64,000 bases of DNA from Capitella teleta (GCA_000328365.1 KB312450.1:230897-294896), one strand, 5' to 3'; positions 25,501 to 36,506 are shown, counted from the stretch's first letter. Notes: a model not told the origin generated them from the letters alone. Numbers and translations are program-made.

Positions 25501-26390
25501 CCAATTGATAGCATTCCGTGCCAAGAACACCCTGCCTGGATGCAAGCGTAAGGAAATAATGCATTTCGAATATCGGGGTTAGCATTGCGCCTATGGGAGA
25601 ATGGCTTCCATTGCGAAGTATAGGAGGCAAACGTCAGCTGATGGCTTGGTTTGGCTGATGGCTGATTGGTTCCGTTCCCCTCGTGAAGCTATCGATTTCA
25701 GCCAATCAGAGCAGAGCATCTTCGCCATAAAAGGACATGTTTGTTGTTTACGAAACGAAAGCGCATGCGTGGTGCACTCTGGCTGACCTTTTTACTGTTT
25801 CAGGATGAGAAACATGGTAGGTGTCCTAGAAAATCGCTTGTTAAAATAAGAAAAATAGCGAAAAATATTTTTTGTTCGCGCCTGACTGGTGGCAAAATGA
25901 TTATTCTATCTATTTCCGAAAAGAAAATAAAAATATATCCAAGGGTTTAGTCGCAGGACACGCTGATATGACGAGGCCCATTGTAACAGATGGGGAATTC
26001 GGTGTTTCATCACAGCTGCTGACGTCACGCCTAGTTAGCAATATATCGCCCGCGAAATCGTTAGCGATGATATTCCTTGTGTGGGCCAGGCATAGGAATC
26101 ATTTATGGTGCATCAAATAACGACTCAAAGTCCATTTTTAACCAGTTCTCCCTCCCTTTAAGATATAATAAAGTGCGTTATGATTTTCCTTATGATTATT
26201 GCAAGTCAGCGTATTTCCCGGCACATATGTTCAGTCGTGAACAGCTTCATGCCTGAAACACACACACCACAGATAGCAATTGAATCATCGTTTCTTGAGT
26301 AGCGACATACCTTGCAATGTCTTCGCTGGTTTCGACTCCAAGAATCTTTGTTAACTCCTGACAGATCCACTTCACGGTGGGGGCTGCCAT
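19569..26390 (-). CDS. TRIP4: Activating signal cointegrator 1 (ASC-1, TRIP4)
   Basis: Twelve coding exons on the minus strand, all with GT/AG ends and matching phases: 26390-26311, 24163-24013, 23956-23843, 23781-23682, 23632-23514, 23455-23280, 23229-22881, 22154-21973, 21923-21802, 21745-21648, 21589-21493 and 19636-19569, giving 551 residues (human 581). The N-terminal helical region reads MLAIESASELKEYLGELL. The C2HC5 zinc finger spans residues 149-188 (CECQ...CTSCGRIVCG...CLFCG). A KVLDDESDYF block lies near 250-260. The ASCH domain runs from about 408 (MSMHQPWASLL, EGRSWY, GRLWIAATAK, YPSGCLLGCVD) to 540. In animals the protein is the core of the ASC-1 complex with ASCC1-3, acting in transcription coactivation and in splitting collided ribosomes. 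Most introns are 49-61 bp; intron 1 is 2.1 kb and carries a transposon. The junction at 23842/23843 is the least certain. Confidence 0.95.
22560..22775 (+). mobile_element. LINE 3' tail in a TRIP4 intron
   Basis: Contains PPLWNN and, one frame over, LSSNMRDSILSNDDFKRKL followed by KTFL. This is the usual ending of a CR1/L2-like reverse-transcriptase ORF, here with one visible frame shift between the blocks. It is followed by an AAATAAATAAAATAAAATC-type tail at about 22750-22772. It is a short dead fragment inside the 726-bp intron between TRIP4 exons 7 and 8. Confidence 0.6.
25176..25260. repeat. Two adjacent perfect palindromes
   Basis: 25176-25202 is a 27-bp perfect inverted repeat (13-bp arms, one central base). 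25204-25260 is a 57-bp perfect inverted repeat (28-bp arms beginning CTCCAGAGTCATGTC, one central base). A single base separates them. They lie in TRIP4 intron 1, about 190 bp from the left TTAA of the transposon at 25454. The perfect arms imply recent origin or gene-conversion upkeep. Confidence 0.95.
25454..26157 (+). mobile_element. TTAA-flanked MITE, copy A (piggyBac-like)
   Basis: A 704-bp element with ends AGGGATGGGGAACT and AGTTCTCCCTCCCT, flanked on both sides by TTAA (25450-25453 and 26158-26161), the target-site signature of piggyBac-type transposons. It lies in TRIP4 intron 1. The same sequence occurs in reverse at 41700-42385 and in parts at 31768-35553 and 35558-36422. It contains a CCAAT box, a GCGCATGCG (NRF1-like) motif and a frame of about 60 codons also open in two other copies. 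No transposase is encoded. Confidence 0.85.
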
Positions 26391-26404
26391 CTTGAAGAAT
26401 GAAA

Positions 26405-26413
26405 ACTTCCGGT
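26405..26413 (-). promoter_or_regulatory. ETS-type site just upstream of TRIP4
   Basis: ACCGGAAGT on the minus strand, 15-23 bp upstream of the TRIP4 start codon. This matches the ETS/GABP core that is common in housekeeping promoters. The identical 9-mer lies upstream of PCLAF at 36476-36484. Confidence 0.45.
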
Positions 26414-26919
26414 GGTGAAATTACAACAAGAAGCAACCATTTGAAAAGTACAATAGAAGCTCCTAAAATCGACATGTTTGGTTTCAGGGTATTGTGTCGT
26501 TGAAAGGAATTTGTCAGCTTAACGGATTTTTGCAAATGAAGCACCAAGTAACCGTCGTATTGGATAGAAATTTCGGCGCATCTCTGTTGATTGACGATGT
26601 TCGCAGAGAGAAATCAAACTGGAGAGTTTAATTAGTTTCCCAAATTTATATGTTTATGAATTTCTATAAATTTTTATGATTACAATGAATAAAAAGAGAA
26701 AACACAGCCACACCTAAATCACTACATTCGAAAAAACTGTAGCAAAAACAACACTAGAAAAGCATAATCTTAATTCTGAAGCCGCATCAACGGGTTGTTT
26801 TCTAATTTTATGCATTGTTCTTTTAGCACTATTCAACACTTGCTCTAGACCCCAAAGCTGCGCCATGAGCCGTGAGCTGCCGCTATGGAGGCCTGAGCCA
26901 TCAGCCAGCCATGGCTATA

Positions 26920-28171
26920 TGCAGGGCTCAAAATAAGCAAAAAAGTTTACTCACCATGTGGCAAGTAAACAGGAAATGTTTACTAGCCAGACATCCTGAC
27001 GAAAATTATAACGCAATTTAAAAAAGCAAATGCAATTATTTATCACCTAATACATACTACGTCACTTTCTCAACCAAATTTAATTTTGGTCGATTGTCTG
27101 TGACCATGCACTGTCTCAAAACGCACCTTATTAGTAATGTGTCAAAAGCATTCAGTACTATCACTCTGCCACTAGAAACTGTGTTTTCCTCTTCTGGGTT
27201 ATGCTGGTATGTTGTAATGGCCATGTGTTCACTCTGAATTAAGTGAGCCAAGACAACCAACAAATGAAAATTACAAAGCAAACACAGACTTGTCCACGCA
27301 ACCAATCCTGGAATTTACAAAAGAATTATAAAAATATTAACTTGGGCTTTAACTAAACCGTGTCAACCCATATCTTGCAGCATAAGTTTGGATCAACTTC
27401 TGATTCCAAATGTTGTGTCAGTGAATGGATGATGGAAGCAACAGTGCATGAGATCATCAACCACTGCTACTACATGTATTATAGTGTTCAGACTAACTAC
27501 CAGCATAACATATGCCATACCTAAGACTCGAATTGACAATTAACTCGTCTGATCTGGTGTCAACATAGCGTCAGCTACTTCAAACTTGCCCTCATGATAT
27601 TAGGCACCTGTATGGGCTCACAGGGTTCAGAGGGGCACCAGATAGCTCGATGGGTTAAACCGCTGACTACAATCCAATGCCGACCGTGGGGGTCGAGGTC
27701 CCGGGTTTGAGACCCGATCAGGCCACGTGCGTTATAATTGTGAATTATAATTGTAATCCGTTATAATTGTATCTCTTCTGTGACTCTACAGTGCTGCCCA
27801 GCTGCGTAACAAGGCCGGGCGCTGTGTACTACTGTCTATGGTGGTATGCAGGATAAAGAACACTTGGGATTTATCAATAAGAGTAGGGGGAAACCTCAGT
27901 CCCGGACCTTCTGTTCTGGCGCCCGTATCATCCGATCGGATTGGGTGGAGCCGTAAAACCCCATCACTCACTCACTCACTCACTCACTCACTCACAGGGT
28001 TCAGTTATATAACTGCGGATTGAGCAAAAAATCTATTGCTTGGGGTTGAGCAAAGAATTTGTCTTTTATATTTTATTTGGTGATATAAATTTTTACTTGC
28101 CATCTGGATATTGTTCGCCAGAGATAATTTTTACTCGACATTGTCAAGTAATTGAGTCTTATTTCGAGCCT
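26920..28171. mobile_element. hAT-like nonautonomous DNA transposon
   Basis: The ends are inverted (CAGGGCTCAAAATAAG at left; the reverse strand at right reads AGGCTCGAAATAAGAC). They are flanked by an 8-bp direct repeat TGGCTATA at 26912-26919 and 28172-28179. An 8-bp target duplication and CAGGG-type ends are typical of the hAT superfamily. An empty version of the site exists at 39963-40070. No transposase motif is visible, and a SINE has inserted inside. Confidence 0.75.
27631..27990 (+). mobile_element. tRNA-derived SINE, copy 1 (full length)
   Basis: The head has tRNA-like promoter boxes: an A box around GATAGCTCGATGGG and a B box GGGTTTGAGACCC near 27712. A body common to four copies follows (key words AAGGCCGGGCGCTG, GGATAAAGAAC, GGAGCCGTAAAACCCC), then a (CTCA)n tail. 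A 14-bp target duplication CTCACAGGGTTCAG flanks it at 27617-27630 and 27991-28004. It sits inside the hAT-like element and is therefore younger. Confidence 0.85.
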
Positions 28172-28235
28172 TGGCTATACAACTAGCTGCCATGTACATG
28201 CGCTGCCATCGTTCATATACTCTGCCATGAAAATC

Positions 28236-31200
28236 TTATGAAATAGATTGTTTACAACAAACCACAATCATTGAGAATTGAGATGCAACTCTTTGCACTT
28301 GATCACCCATCATTTCCCCCTGTAGCATCCCGTCCTCTGCATTATGTCTGTTTCAGTACAGCTGTGTTTTATTTTGGGTTAGCTCAATCTTGGAACAAAC
28401 GTGACATACTCTGTCGTCATTGACTGTGGAATACAATCCGGGTTTGTTTTGGCAACAAGTCACAATAAAAGGATAATTTCTCAAATGTTTGAGTAGCACT
28501 AAATTGAATGATGCCTGTCCTGATAAAAATTTATTGCTGTCAACTGCACTATTACATCATTTGTTCAGTTCTATGCTCTACATCAGGTCAGATCAGGTTA
28601 CTCGGATTAAAGTGCCTTTGTTTCGGCACTGTCACACTTTGATGTTTGAGTTTCTCTTTTTATATATCTTCTCTTTCCAAAATATACATCCTTATAAGTA
28701 ATACAGAAACAGCTGAAATAAAACTAATTTGAATAACCAACCAAACAATGACCCCTACCACCCTCCCCATTCCCCAAAGCAATAGAACAGAATGATAACA
28801 GACAAATAGGTAAAGGAATAACTTATTAGATAGATAGATAAAGTATAAATACAGGTACGTGCATGCACTAACATCCGTCACTATTGACCAAGTGTGGCTC
28901 AGAGAAAAAAAATCATCTTACTAGTGTTTTGTACATGACGCCAGAAATGTAGAATAATGTAAGAATAAATGTAATTTAAAGCAATTGTTGATCACGAATT
29001 GCCTTCCTAAGTTCCTATAGCGTTTTAATTTTTAATTTTGCAGGTTTCGTTTCTGGAAATCATCAACTCCAACCCTGTCCAAATTTCTAATGAGAAGAAC
29101 AAACTTTCATGCTTAAAAATTGTAAATAAATACACACTTTAACAATGATTTGAAGGGATATTTGCTTTCAAAAATTAGAAGCGATACAATAGTAAGCACA
29201 TTTAAGCCCAGTTTGTGAACCATGATTCCTAGAAGTCTATGCTTGTAATGATATTTATGAAGGTACCAAATGCTGCAGAGCCATGTAAGGTAGAGGAGCC
29301 TGGTACTAAATTATGTCAGAAACATGTCCCATAAACTAACTAATGGATTCTCACGTAAAATTAATGACACAATGGTTTTCTCCAAGCTGGGAGATTGCTG
29401 TGTCACATGACCTGCTGTCCATGTGTTATAACTAAACCAGAGCACTGCGCCTGCATAGTGTGAAGTAATCATGCATGAATGTGCATACAATTATCCTATG
29501 CTAAGCAGCTCAACATATGGCCTTGCATTTGCCCATGTGATTTAGACAGAGTCTTTGCAAAGGAATATGTGTACATAATTATTATACAATATTTTGTGCA
29601 TCATCAGTCAGTATATGAACATTTTTTTTCATTCAAAAGTCATGTGAGAAGTTTGATTCATGAAGCAAGCAATCCAGGCTGCAATCTCGGCTGGACCCCC
29701 GCAGTCAAGCTGATTTAACTGCCAAGTCAGTTATTTGAGTTTCAAGTCTATTCAAGTTAAAAGACTTTGACTCAGGTTGACTAAGTTGCCGGTTTAAAAA
29801 ACGTAAGTTGCCGCCATATTTTGGAGAAAAAATAGAATAACTACATTGGTTGTACATATTTGTGTATAAAAAACCTTAACAACAAGGTAGCGCCCCTCAG
29901 AATAATATCCATTTTAACTCTTCCATATTTAGGACTGACATGTACAAGTAGGGATAGGGAGCAATTGAACCTCACACCTTCAAAAATTAGGAACAGGGGT
30001 GAGAGGAATCCCAATAGATTCTTTTATTAAATCACTGCTTCAATTGCTATTGTGTCTCTCACAAAGGATTTTATTTTGTTCTTTATATACAATGTATTGT
30101 CAAATTATTCAAATCCTTGATTGTTTGCATACTATTAGTAACAAATATTATTGAGTATGTAGCCTGTAGACCTCCATGAGTGAAACGTGTGATTTATACA
30201 ATTTATTAAGCCTTTACTTTTTAGGCTTTACTGGTTTGCTTGTATATGGGCTATATAATGTCATTTAGTGCATTTATAACATTTCCTGCATGTGGTTATG
30301 CTAATGGGAAATTGCCAATTTAGTTGATTTTTAAGAGAAGTTAAGTAAATTTTTTAATATCGACTAAGTCGTCAAGTCAGTCGATTATAACCCAAGTCAG
30401 TCTAAATGCTTCAGCTCAATCGACTCTGGGGTTTATTCTCAGCTTACGAATGATTTTTTTAATGACGTTTTACATTTATCTGTGTCAACTACCAACACAT
30501 TCTCCACCCTCCATGTAGCTATAAGTACATGTGACGTTTTGGCACAACTAGACCCCGTAACCAGTCAGTCAATAGATTTATGACTGGCTAGAAGCTTTTC
30601 CGACTGGCTAGTCACTAAGCCGACCCTTTTATGGCTGCTCAACCACAAACTTTTTTTTACTGACTAGCAATCAGGGCCTTCCGCAGGCCATTTTAGCATA
30701 GCGGGGCCGCAAGCGTGAATTGCCTGACACCGTGAAGCGCAAGCGTGAAATGCCACCACAAGCGTACGATCGGCAAGGAAAGCGGCAGGAAATTCTTCGT
30801 GTCTGCTCAAAGCTCGCTAAAATTTGCTGAGTATTCTTGATGTTAACAGACAGCAGCTGCGCAAAGCTGCTCCTCAGAGTAGTCTGCGCATGTAGGCCAT
30901 TGCTCCACTTACTTGCGGCCAATCAGAACACTGCAAGCCGTGTCAATGACATATTTTATGTTCGCCGCTTGCGTCTGAACTTAGCTGAGTGTTTATGCGA
31001 ATGGTTTCGCTTCAGAGCATTTTTGCAGAGTTCGTTTTTCAATGATCGTTGATGATGTCGTGCACAAAACGCTAAAATTCCCGCGAAAACGACAACTTCT
31101 CGACAAACAATTACCAAATTTTTTTGAGAAACGGGGGCGAGTTGAGTCACTCGAAACGACGATAGTTATTGGCTCATTAGACCAAAAAACCCAAAACAAA

Positions 31201-31465
31201 TAGGCAATGGTCAGTCCCCATACCAAAACCAAATACTGGTTAAAATAAAAAATTGCACATAATGGAACACTGCAGGGCTTAATTAATATGATGAAACATG
31301 AAAAGCATTTCAGATTCTTACTGAAATTAATACTGAAAACAACATATAATATCACAAACAAAATCACAAATTAATGGGCATACACTGCACACCATAGCAC
31401 AGCCGGTAGTTAATCAAGTCTTAATTACCCCTTGATTGACACATAGAATGTGAATTATGAGTGTA
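28236..31465. other. Intergenic DNA between TRIP4 and PCLAF, no gene seen
   Basis: No exon could be supported. 29695-30437 has imperfect inverted ends (ACCCCCGCAGTCAAGC / ACCCCAGAGTCGATTG) and may be another nonautonomous DNA element. 30672-31060 is locally GC-richer with a CCAATCAG motif near 30918. The remainder looks like degraded repeat or unique noncoding DNA. Confidence 0.5.
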
Positions 31466-31758
31466 GGGGCATCGAATAGCTCAATCGGTTTAACCGACTG
31501 ATTACAATCCTATGCTGACCGTGGGGGTCGAGGTCCCGGGTTCAAGACCCGATCAGGCCACGGGCGTTATGACTGTGAATTATGATTGTTATAATTGTAA
31601 TTCTTTGGTGACTCTGCAGTGCTGCCCAACTGCGTAACAAGGCCGGGCGCTGTGTATTACTGTCTATGGTGGTATGCAGGATAAAGAACCCTTGGGATTT
31701 ATCGTTAAGAGTAGGGGAAACCCCAGTCCCGGGCCTTCTGTTCTGGCACCCGTATCAC
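31466..31758 (+). mobile_element. tRNA-derived SINE, copy 2 (3' truncated)
   Basis: Same family as 27631-27990: A box AATAGCTCAATCGG, B box GGGTTCAAGACCCG, body with AAGGCCGGGCGCTG. It stops at GGCACCCGTATCACCC, six bases before the TTAA of the neighbouring element. The 3' third and tail are missing. Confidence 0.8.
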
Positions 31759-31767
31759 CCATTTTAA

Positions 31768-34700
31768 AGGGAGGGAGAACTGGTTGAAAATGGACTTTGA
31801 GTCGCTATTTGATGCACCAAAGATGATTCCTATGCCTGGCCCACACAAGGAATATTATCGCTAACGATTTCGCGGGAGATATAATGCTAATTAGGCGTGA
31901 CGTCAGGAGCTGTGATGAAAAATCGAGTTCCCCATCTTTTACAATGGGCCTCGTCATATCAGCGTGTCCTGCGACTAAACCCCTGGATATTTTTTTATTT
32001 TCTTTTCGGAAATAGATAGAATAATCATTTTGCCACCAGTCAGGCCCGAAAAAAAAAAAAAAATAGTTTTTGCTATTTTTCTTATTTTAACAAGCGATTT
32101 TCTATGACACCTACCATGTTTCTCATCCTGAAACAGTAAAAAGGTCAGCCAGAGTGCACCACGCATGCGCAATACTGACAGTTTTGTTTAAAAAAAAACA
32201 AAGATGTCTGATCACAGCGACGATGAAACGACGTTTTCCGAGCGATAAAGAGAACTTTGGTCCATCATCACATGATTGTGTTGAAATGGAAAAAAGCTAT
32301 CAGGAGGCTGGCCGGTCGCCCTTGATTCACAGACAGACTCGCACTCACAGTGTCTAACTCTGTGTTGACCGTAAGTGTGACTGTCGTCGAAAACACAGAA
32401 GTCTGAACAGCGAACCAAAAAAGTACAACCATGCAAGTGAGTAAATTTACTTTAATAGAACTGTTTCAGCAATAGCGGTGAACAGTAGAATTTCAGAAAA
32501 TCAATCTAGGTGATTAGACTATGTCACTAGTGTAAACTGATCACTGCCACAATGACCATCTTATTCTCTGACCTGATTATGTAATCATAATGGGAGTGTA
32601 TTAATTTTATGCAAACAGATAATTCTGGCTACGAAATTCTACTATTATTTTCAATACTTGATAATTATCTTAATTTGATTCTAAATAAACAAATAAATGA
32701 ATGAATTTATATGCCCCTGTTGTGTAATGATGCAAGCATTCATAGGGATGACCCTGTTTATAGGCAGTTGTGTTTATAGTCACTAATTTAACTACAAATA
32801 ACAATAATTTGAATACAATTTTAATTAATGATTGCTTCAAAATTCATATGCCACACTGCTTCAAAATTAATATGCCACACAAATTGAGTCAATCACAATG
32901 ACCATATGCATTGTGCAGGTAAAAATCATAAACAAATGCTAATTCAATTCCTGATTTCAGATTAATGAATCACCGAGCAACCTGAATTGATTGCCATGCT
33001 GTGAGCCTGCATAAGGATTTCATCCCGCTAAACCATACCTGTTTGGACGCTTGAAATGTTGACAGTCCATTCAGCAGGTCAGCATTTCTTATTCAATTAT
33101 GGTCGATTATTTTCCCTCCTCGCCCTGACACCTGCAGTGCTCGACAAAGTACCATATTCACATGGGTACTAGTCAGTTTGCCCGACTGCCATTTCGCTTG
33201 AGTCTATGCATATTTCATTTCAAGTGTACAACATGTGCTAACAGTGCTAACAAATTGTAGTTTGTGCAGCATAACATATGTATTACTATACTATGTATAT
33301 GTTTCATGCTTCTATAAATGTTTCTTAATTACCTTTAGTCCTGCAGAACAGGAAATTTTCGCAGTTTTATGGTTCAGGCCTTTATTCGCTGCAATTATTT
33401 GTGGTCGAGCATATTGTCATATAGTATAAAATCACCAAGAAATATTTCACATGCATCTAATGTTCGCAGTTAAATGTGACCGCTAATATCGCGAAAGTTT
33501 CATGCCATGCAATAATTTCATGTTCTACAGTACCATTCTATAATATTTTAATAACAGCAAAGAGTACTGCCTACAGTATTGTTATAAAAAACATATTAAA
33601 ATAACAAAACCAGGCTCAAACTCAAAGGGCAGACTGACACAGGCAGTTACCTGAATCTCTAATAATGACAAAACAATTTACTAGTCGATACTTTACATTG
33701 TACAAATATACCATCTTCGTGTGAATAATCATAATAATGTCATTGCACAAAACGAATTATTAATTACCATATTTGATTATTTGATGAAATAGTATTTTTA
33801 CAGCTAAAGTAAGCTGCTTGTAGACTGGTACCATGCATGAAGTACATTGTACAATGTACTAAATTCCATTTGCACTTAATTGAAACATAATCAATAGATG
33901 AGTTACGGTATGTCAAAAATTTGATTCTACAAACCTCTCATAAATACACTGAATGAAATATATTTTTATGATCTACAAGTTATAGTATACCAATACTATT
34001 ATGTTTATATATGGTTAATCGAATTGAATGGAAGGCATGCTTCGGTTGCTTGCTAGTGACAAAGTGCATGAGTTTATGCCTGAGAATATCTTGATGTTAG
34101 TCTCAACAATATTATATACATGTAATTATTATTAATTTTTGATAGTTAAATTCTTAGAAGTTACTCTTCATGTCCTGCTCATCAATAACCGTCAATATCA
34201 AGTGGGTCAATCAACCAATATCAATGGTGAAAGAACCCCATTCATACAACATATAAATTTAGATTGATGAACTGTGAATCCATGTAATTAACCAACCCCC
34301 CTCCCACCATCCCCAATGTCCCCTATTTTTTTTTCATTGAGCAAAGAACTATTTCAATGCATTGATTCTGTTGTCTTTTATTTTCATATTTCTAAGATGA
34401 ATATGCAGTTCACATGGTGGATCCACAGGAAGTTGGGGGGTTTGGAAGAGGAGACCACTTGAAGCCTGAACACTGCATTGAATTTGGAAGGCATCCGGAG
34501 TGAACAAGAGTTACAAGATTGCTCATAACGAATGAATAAAATTGTGAGGCTCCACGCTCAAAACCTGGATATGTTGCAGCCGAGCTAAGCGAGCTGCAGC
34601 CGTTTTTTCGGCCTGAGGGTCATTTTTCAACATTTTTGGGTGTTCGCATTCTTGGACACTTCAACATCTTATTTATCATGTGTCAAAGTATTTCTCCTCA

Positions 34701-35553
34701 ATTCAGCGCTAATTGCCGGTAATTCATCATCTCGCCTCAGCCGCCATGTTTAAATTACCTTGGCATATCTGATATCATTGTGAGAAACTTCTAAACATTA
34801 TTGTGAAAACTTCTAAACCTATTAGCTTTGTTCTTCTAAATGAAGGCGTGCCCCTCTTGCGCCTTACAGCTCCTTCAGTGAGGGCTTTGCGGAGTGACAA
34901 ACCAGTGGCTTCAAAGTATGTGGATCTGTTTTTTGTTTATTTTAGTTTTTATGTTTATAATAATAATCATCATCGTTATCATCAAAGGGCGTCAACTGGT
35001 CAGTCAAGTTTGATTGCGTGAGTGCACCCCTGTGCTGACCGTGGAGATCGAGGTCTTGGGTTCGAGACCCGATTGGATCATGGGCCTTATGATTGTGTAA
35101 TATAATTGTAATTCATTATAATTATAATTGTTCGGTGACTCTGCAGTACTGCGTAACAACTAAAGCTGGGTGCTGTTTACAATCGTCTCATAAGTAGAAT
35201 GCAGGCTAAAGAACCCCCTTTTGGATGTTTTGATAAGAGTTCATGTAGGGCAAGACCCCAGTCCCGGGCTTCTGTAACAATGGAACAGGATGGGGGAGCC
35301 GTAAAACCCAATAATGTCTCAACTCATGCCTCACCCTACATCAACAGGTGCATTCTAATATAAGCTGTTTACATGTACATTGTTTATTGCTATGGGATAG
35401 TACAAGTTTACAACTGACTTCAGAGATCAGGTCACCTCATACTAACTGTATTTCCTTACGCTTGCATCCAGGCATGGTGTTATTGGTATGAAATGCTATC
35501 AATTGGTGTTATGATTCAATAGAAGATAACTTAAAATTCAGTTCCCCATCCCT
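31768..35553 (-). mobile_element. Long TTAA-flanked element, copy C
   Basis: Flanked by TTAA at 31764-31767 and 35554-35557. About 400 bp at the left (31768-~32168) and 105 bp at the right (~35449-35553) match the ends of the 700-bp copies in reverse orientation. The 3.3 kb between is absent from those copies. It starts with an ATG frame (MSDHSDDETTFSER, stop) just where the short copies also have an ATG. A SINE lies inside. No intact transposase is visible, so it reads as the decayed long (possibly once autonomous) form. Confidence 0.65.
34986..35335 (+). mobile_element. tRNA-derived SINE, copy 3 (diverged)
   Basis: Matches the same family: B box GGGTTCGAGACCCG near 35059, then GGTGACTCTGCAGT, GGCTAAAGAACCC, CCCAGTCCCGGGC and GGAGCCGTAAAACCC. 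It is more diverged than the other copies and its head is poorly preserved, so the 5' edge is approximate. It is inserted in the long TTAA element. Confidence 0.75.
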
Positions 35554-35557
35554 TTAA

Positions 35558-36422
35558 AGGGTCTCTAGTGAAGAAGGACGAGAAGAATGAGCTCAGCGTT
35601 CAGTAAGGATTTGTTTCTTCCATTTGTCTATCAGCATATGCAATTGCAATTGTGTATCATCTGCATACTAAAAACAAAATTTTTTTGTTAAAATAACTGA
35701 GATATCTTTTTAATAAGTTTTAATGCTTTCTAAACATAGGCCATCCCACTCCTCACTGCTCCTATACAACCGTAGTGTAGTAAATTTTAATTTCCAGTTT
35801 TTTCCAGTGACACTGTCATTCGGTTCACCTTAACACATTCACCGCCAAAGCACTTTGTCACTGGCAAGCAACCGAATTTGTGCAAATGAAATTTAGTACA
35901 TTGTACATTGTACTTTATGCATGGTACCAGTCTACAAGCAGCTTACTTTAGCTGTAAAAATACAATTTCATCAAATAATCAAATATGGTAATTAAAAATC
36001 CGTTTTGTGCAATGACATTATTATAATTATTCACACCAAGATGGTCGATTTGTACAATGTAAAGTATCGACTAGTAAATTGTTTTGTCATTATTAGAGAT
36101 TCAGGTAACTGCCTGTGTCAGTCTGCCCTTTGAGTCTTTTTAGCGCCTGACTGGTGGCAAAATGATTATTCTATCTATTTCTGAAAAGAAAAGAAAAAAA
36201 TATCCAGGGGTTTAGTCGCAGGACACGCCGGTATGACGAGGCCCATTGTAAAAGATGGGGAACTCGGTGTTTCATCACAGCGACTGACGTCACGCCTAAT
36301 TTGCATTATATCTCCCGCGAAATCGTTAGCGATGATATTCCTTGTGTGGGCCAGGCATAGGAATCATCTTTGGTGCATCAAATAACGACTCAAAGTCCAT
36401 TTTCAACCAGTTCTCCCTTCCT
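35558..36422 (+). mobile_element. TTAA-flanked element, copy D, abutting copy C
   Basis: 865 bp between TTAA 35554-35557 (shared with copy C) and TTAA 36423-36426. The right 280 bp match copy A; the left end begins AGGGTCTCTAG and differs from A. Its middle (~35850-36137) matches 33614-34070 of copy C in reverse. It therefore looks like an internally deleted derivative of the long form, in opposite orientation. Confidence 0.6.
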
Positions 36423-36475
36423 TTAAAGCATGGCATACACCCATTGACAATAATTTGTCAAATGGTTCTATTCAA

Positions 36476-36506
36476 ACCGGAAGTTTGCATAATTTTTCGC
36501 GGGAAA
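36476..36506 (+). promoter_or_regulatory. ETS and E2F sites in the PCLAF promoter
   Basis: ACCGGAAGT (ETS core) at 36476-36484 and TTTTTCGCGGGAAA at 36493-36506, a near-ideal palindromic E2F/DP site, lie about 130 and 106 bp upstream of the PCLAF ATG. PCLAF is a known proliferation gene under RB/E2F control in mammals, so the site fits S-phase expression. The end of transposon copy D is only ~50 bp further upstream. Confidence 0.7.

Larger units (their letters stand above)
26847..28235. repeat. Dispersed repeat split by a hAT-like insertion
   Basis: 26847-26919 plus 28172-28235 together match, in reverse, the uninterrupted 108-bp sequence at 39963-40070 in MTHFS intron 1. Shared blocks are AGACCCCAAAGCTGC, GTCTGAGCC-like, TCAGCCAG and CACATGC-like. 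The two halves here are separated by the element at 26920-28171. The family is unrecognised. Confidence 0.65.

Noticed and set aside
27057-27305. 82-codon minus-strand frame in the hAT-like element as a transposase piece
   Set aside because: No hAT transposase motif (dimerisation block, zinc finger) is visible.
33611-36137. Inverted repeats read as terminal repeats of one 2.5-kb transposon
   Set aside because: No matching target duplication was found, and each arm fits inside a different TTAA-flanked element.
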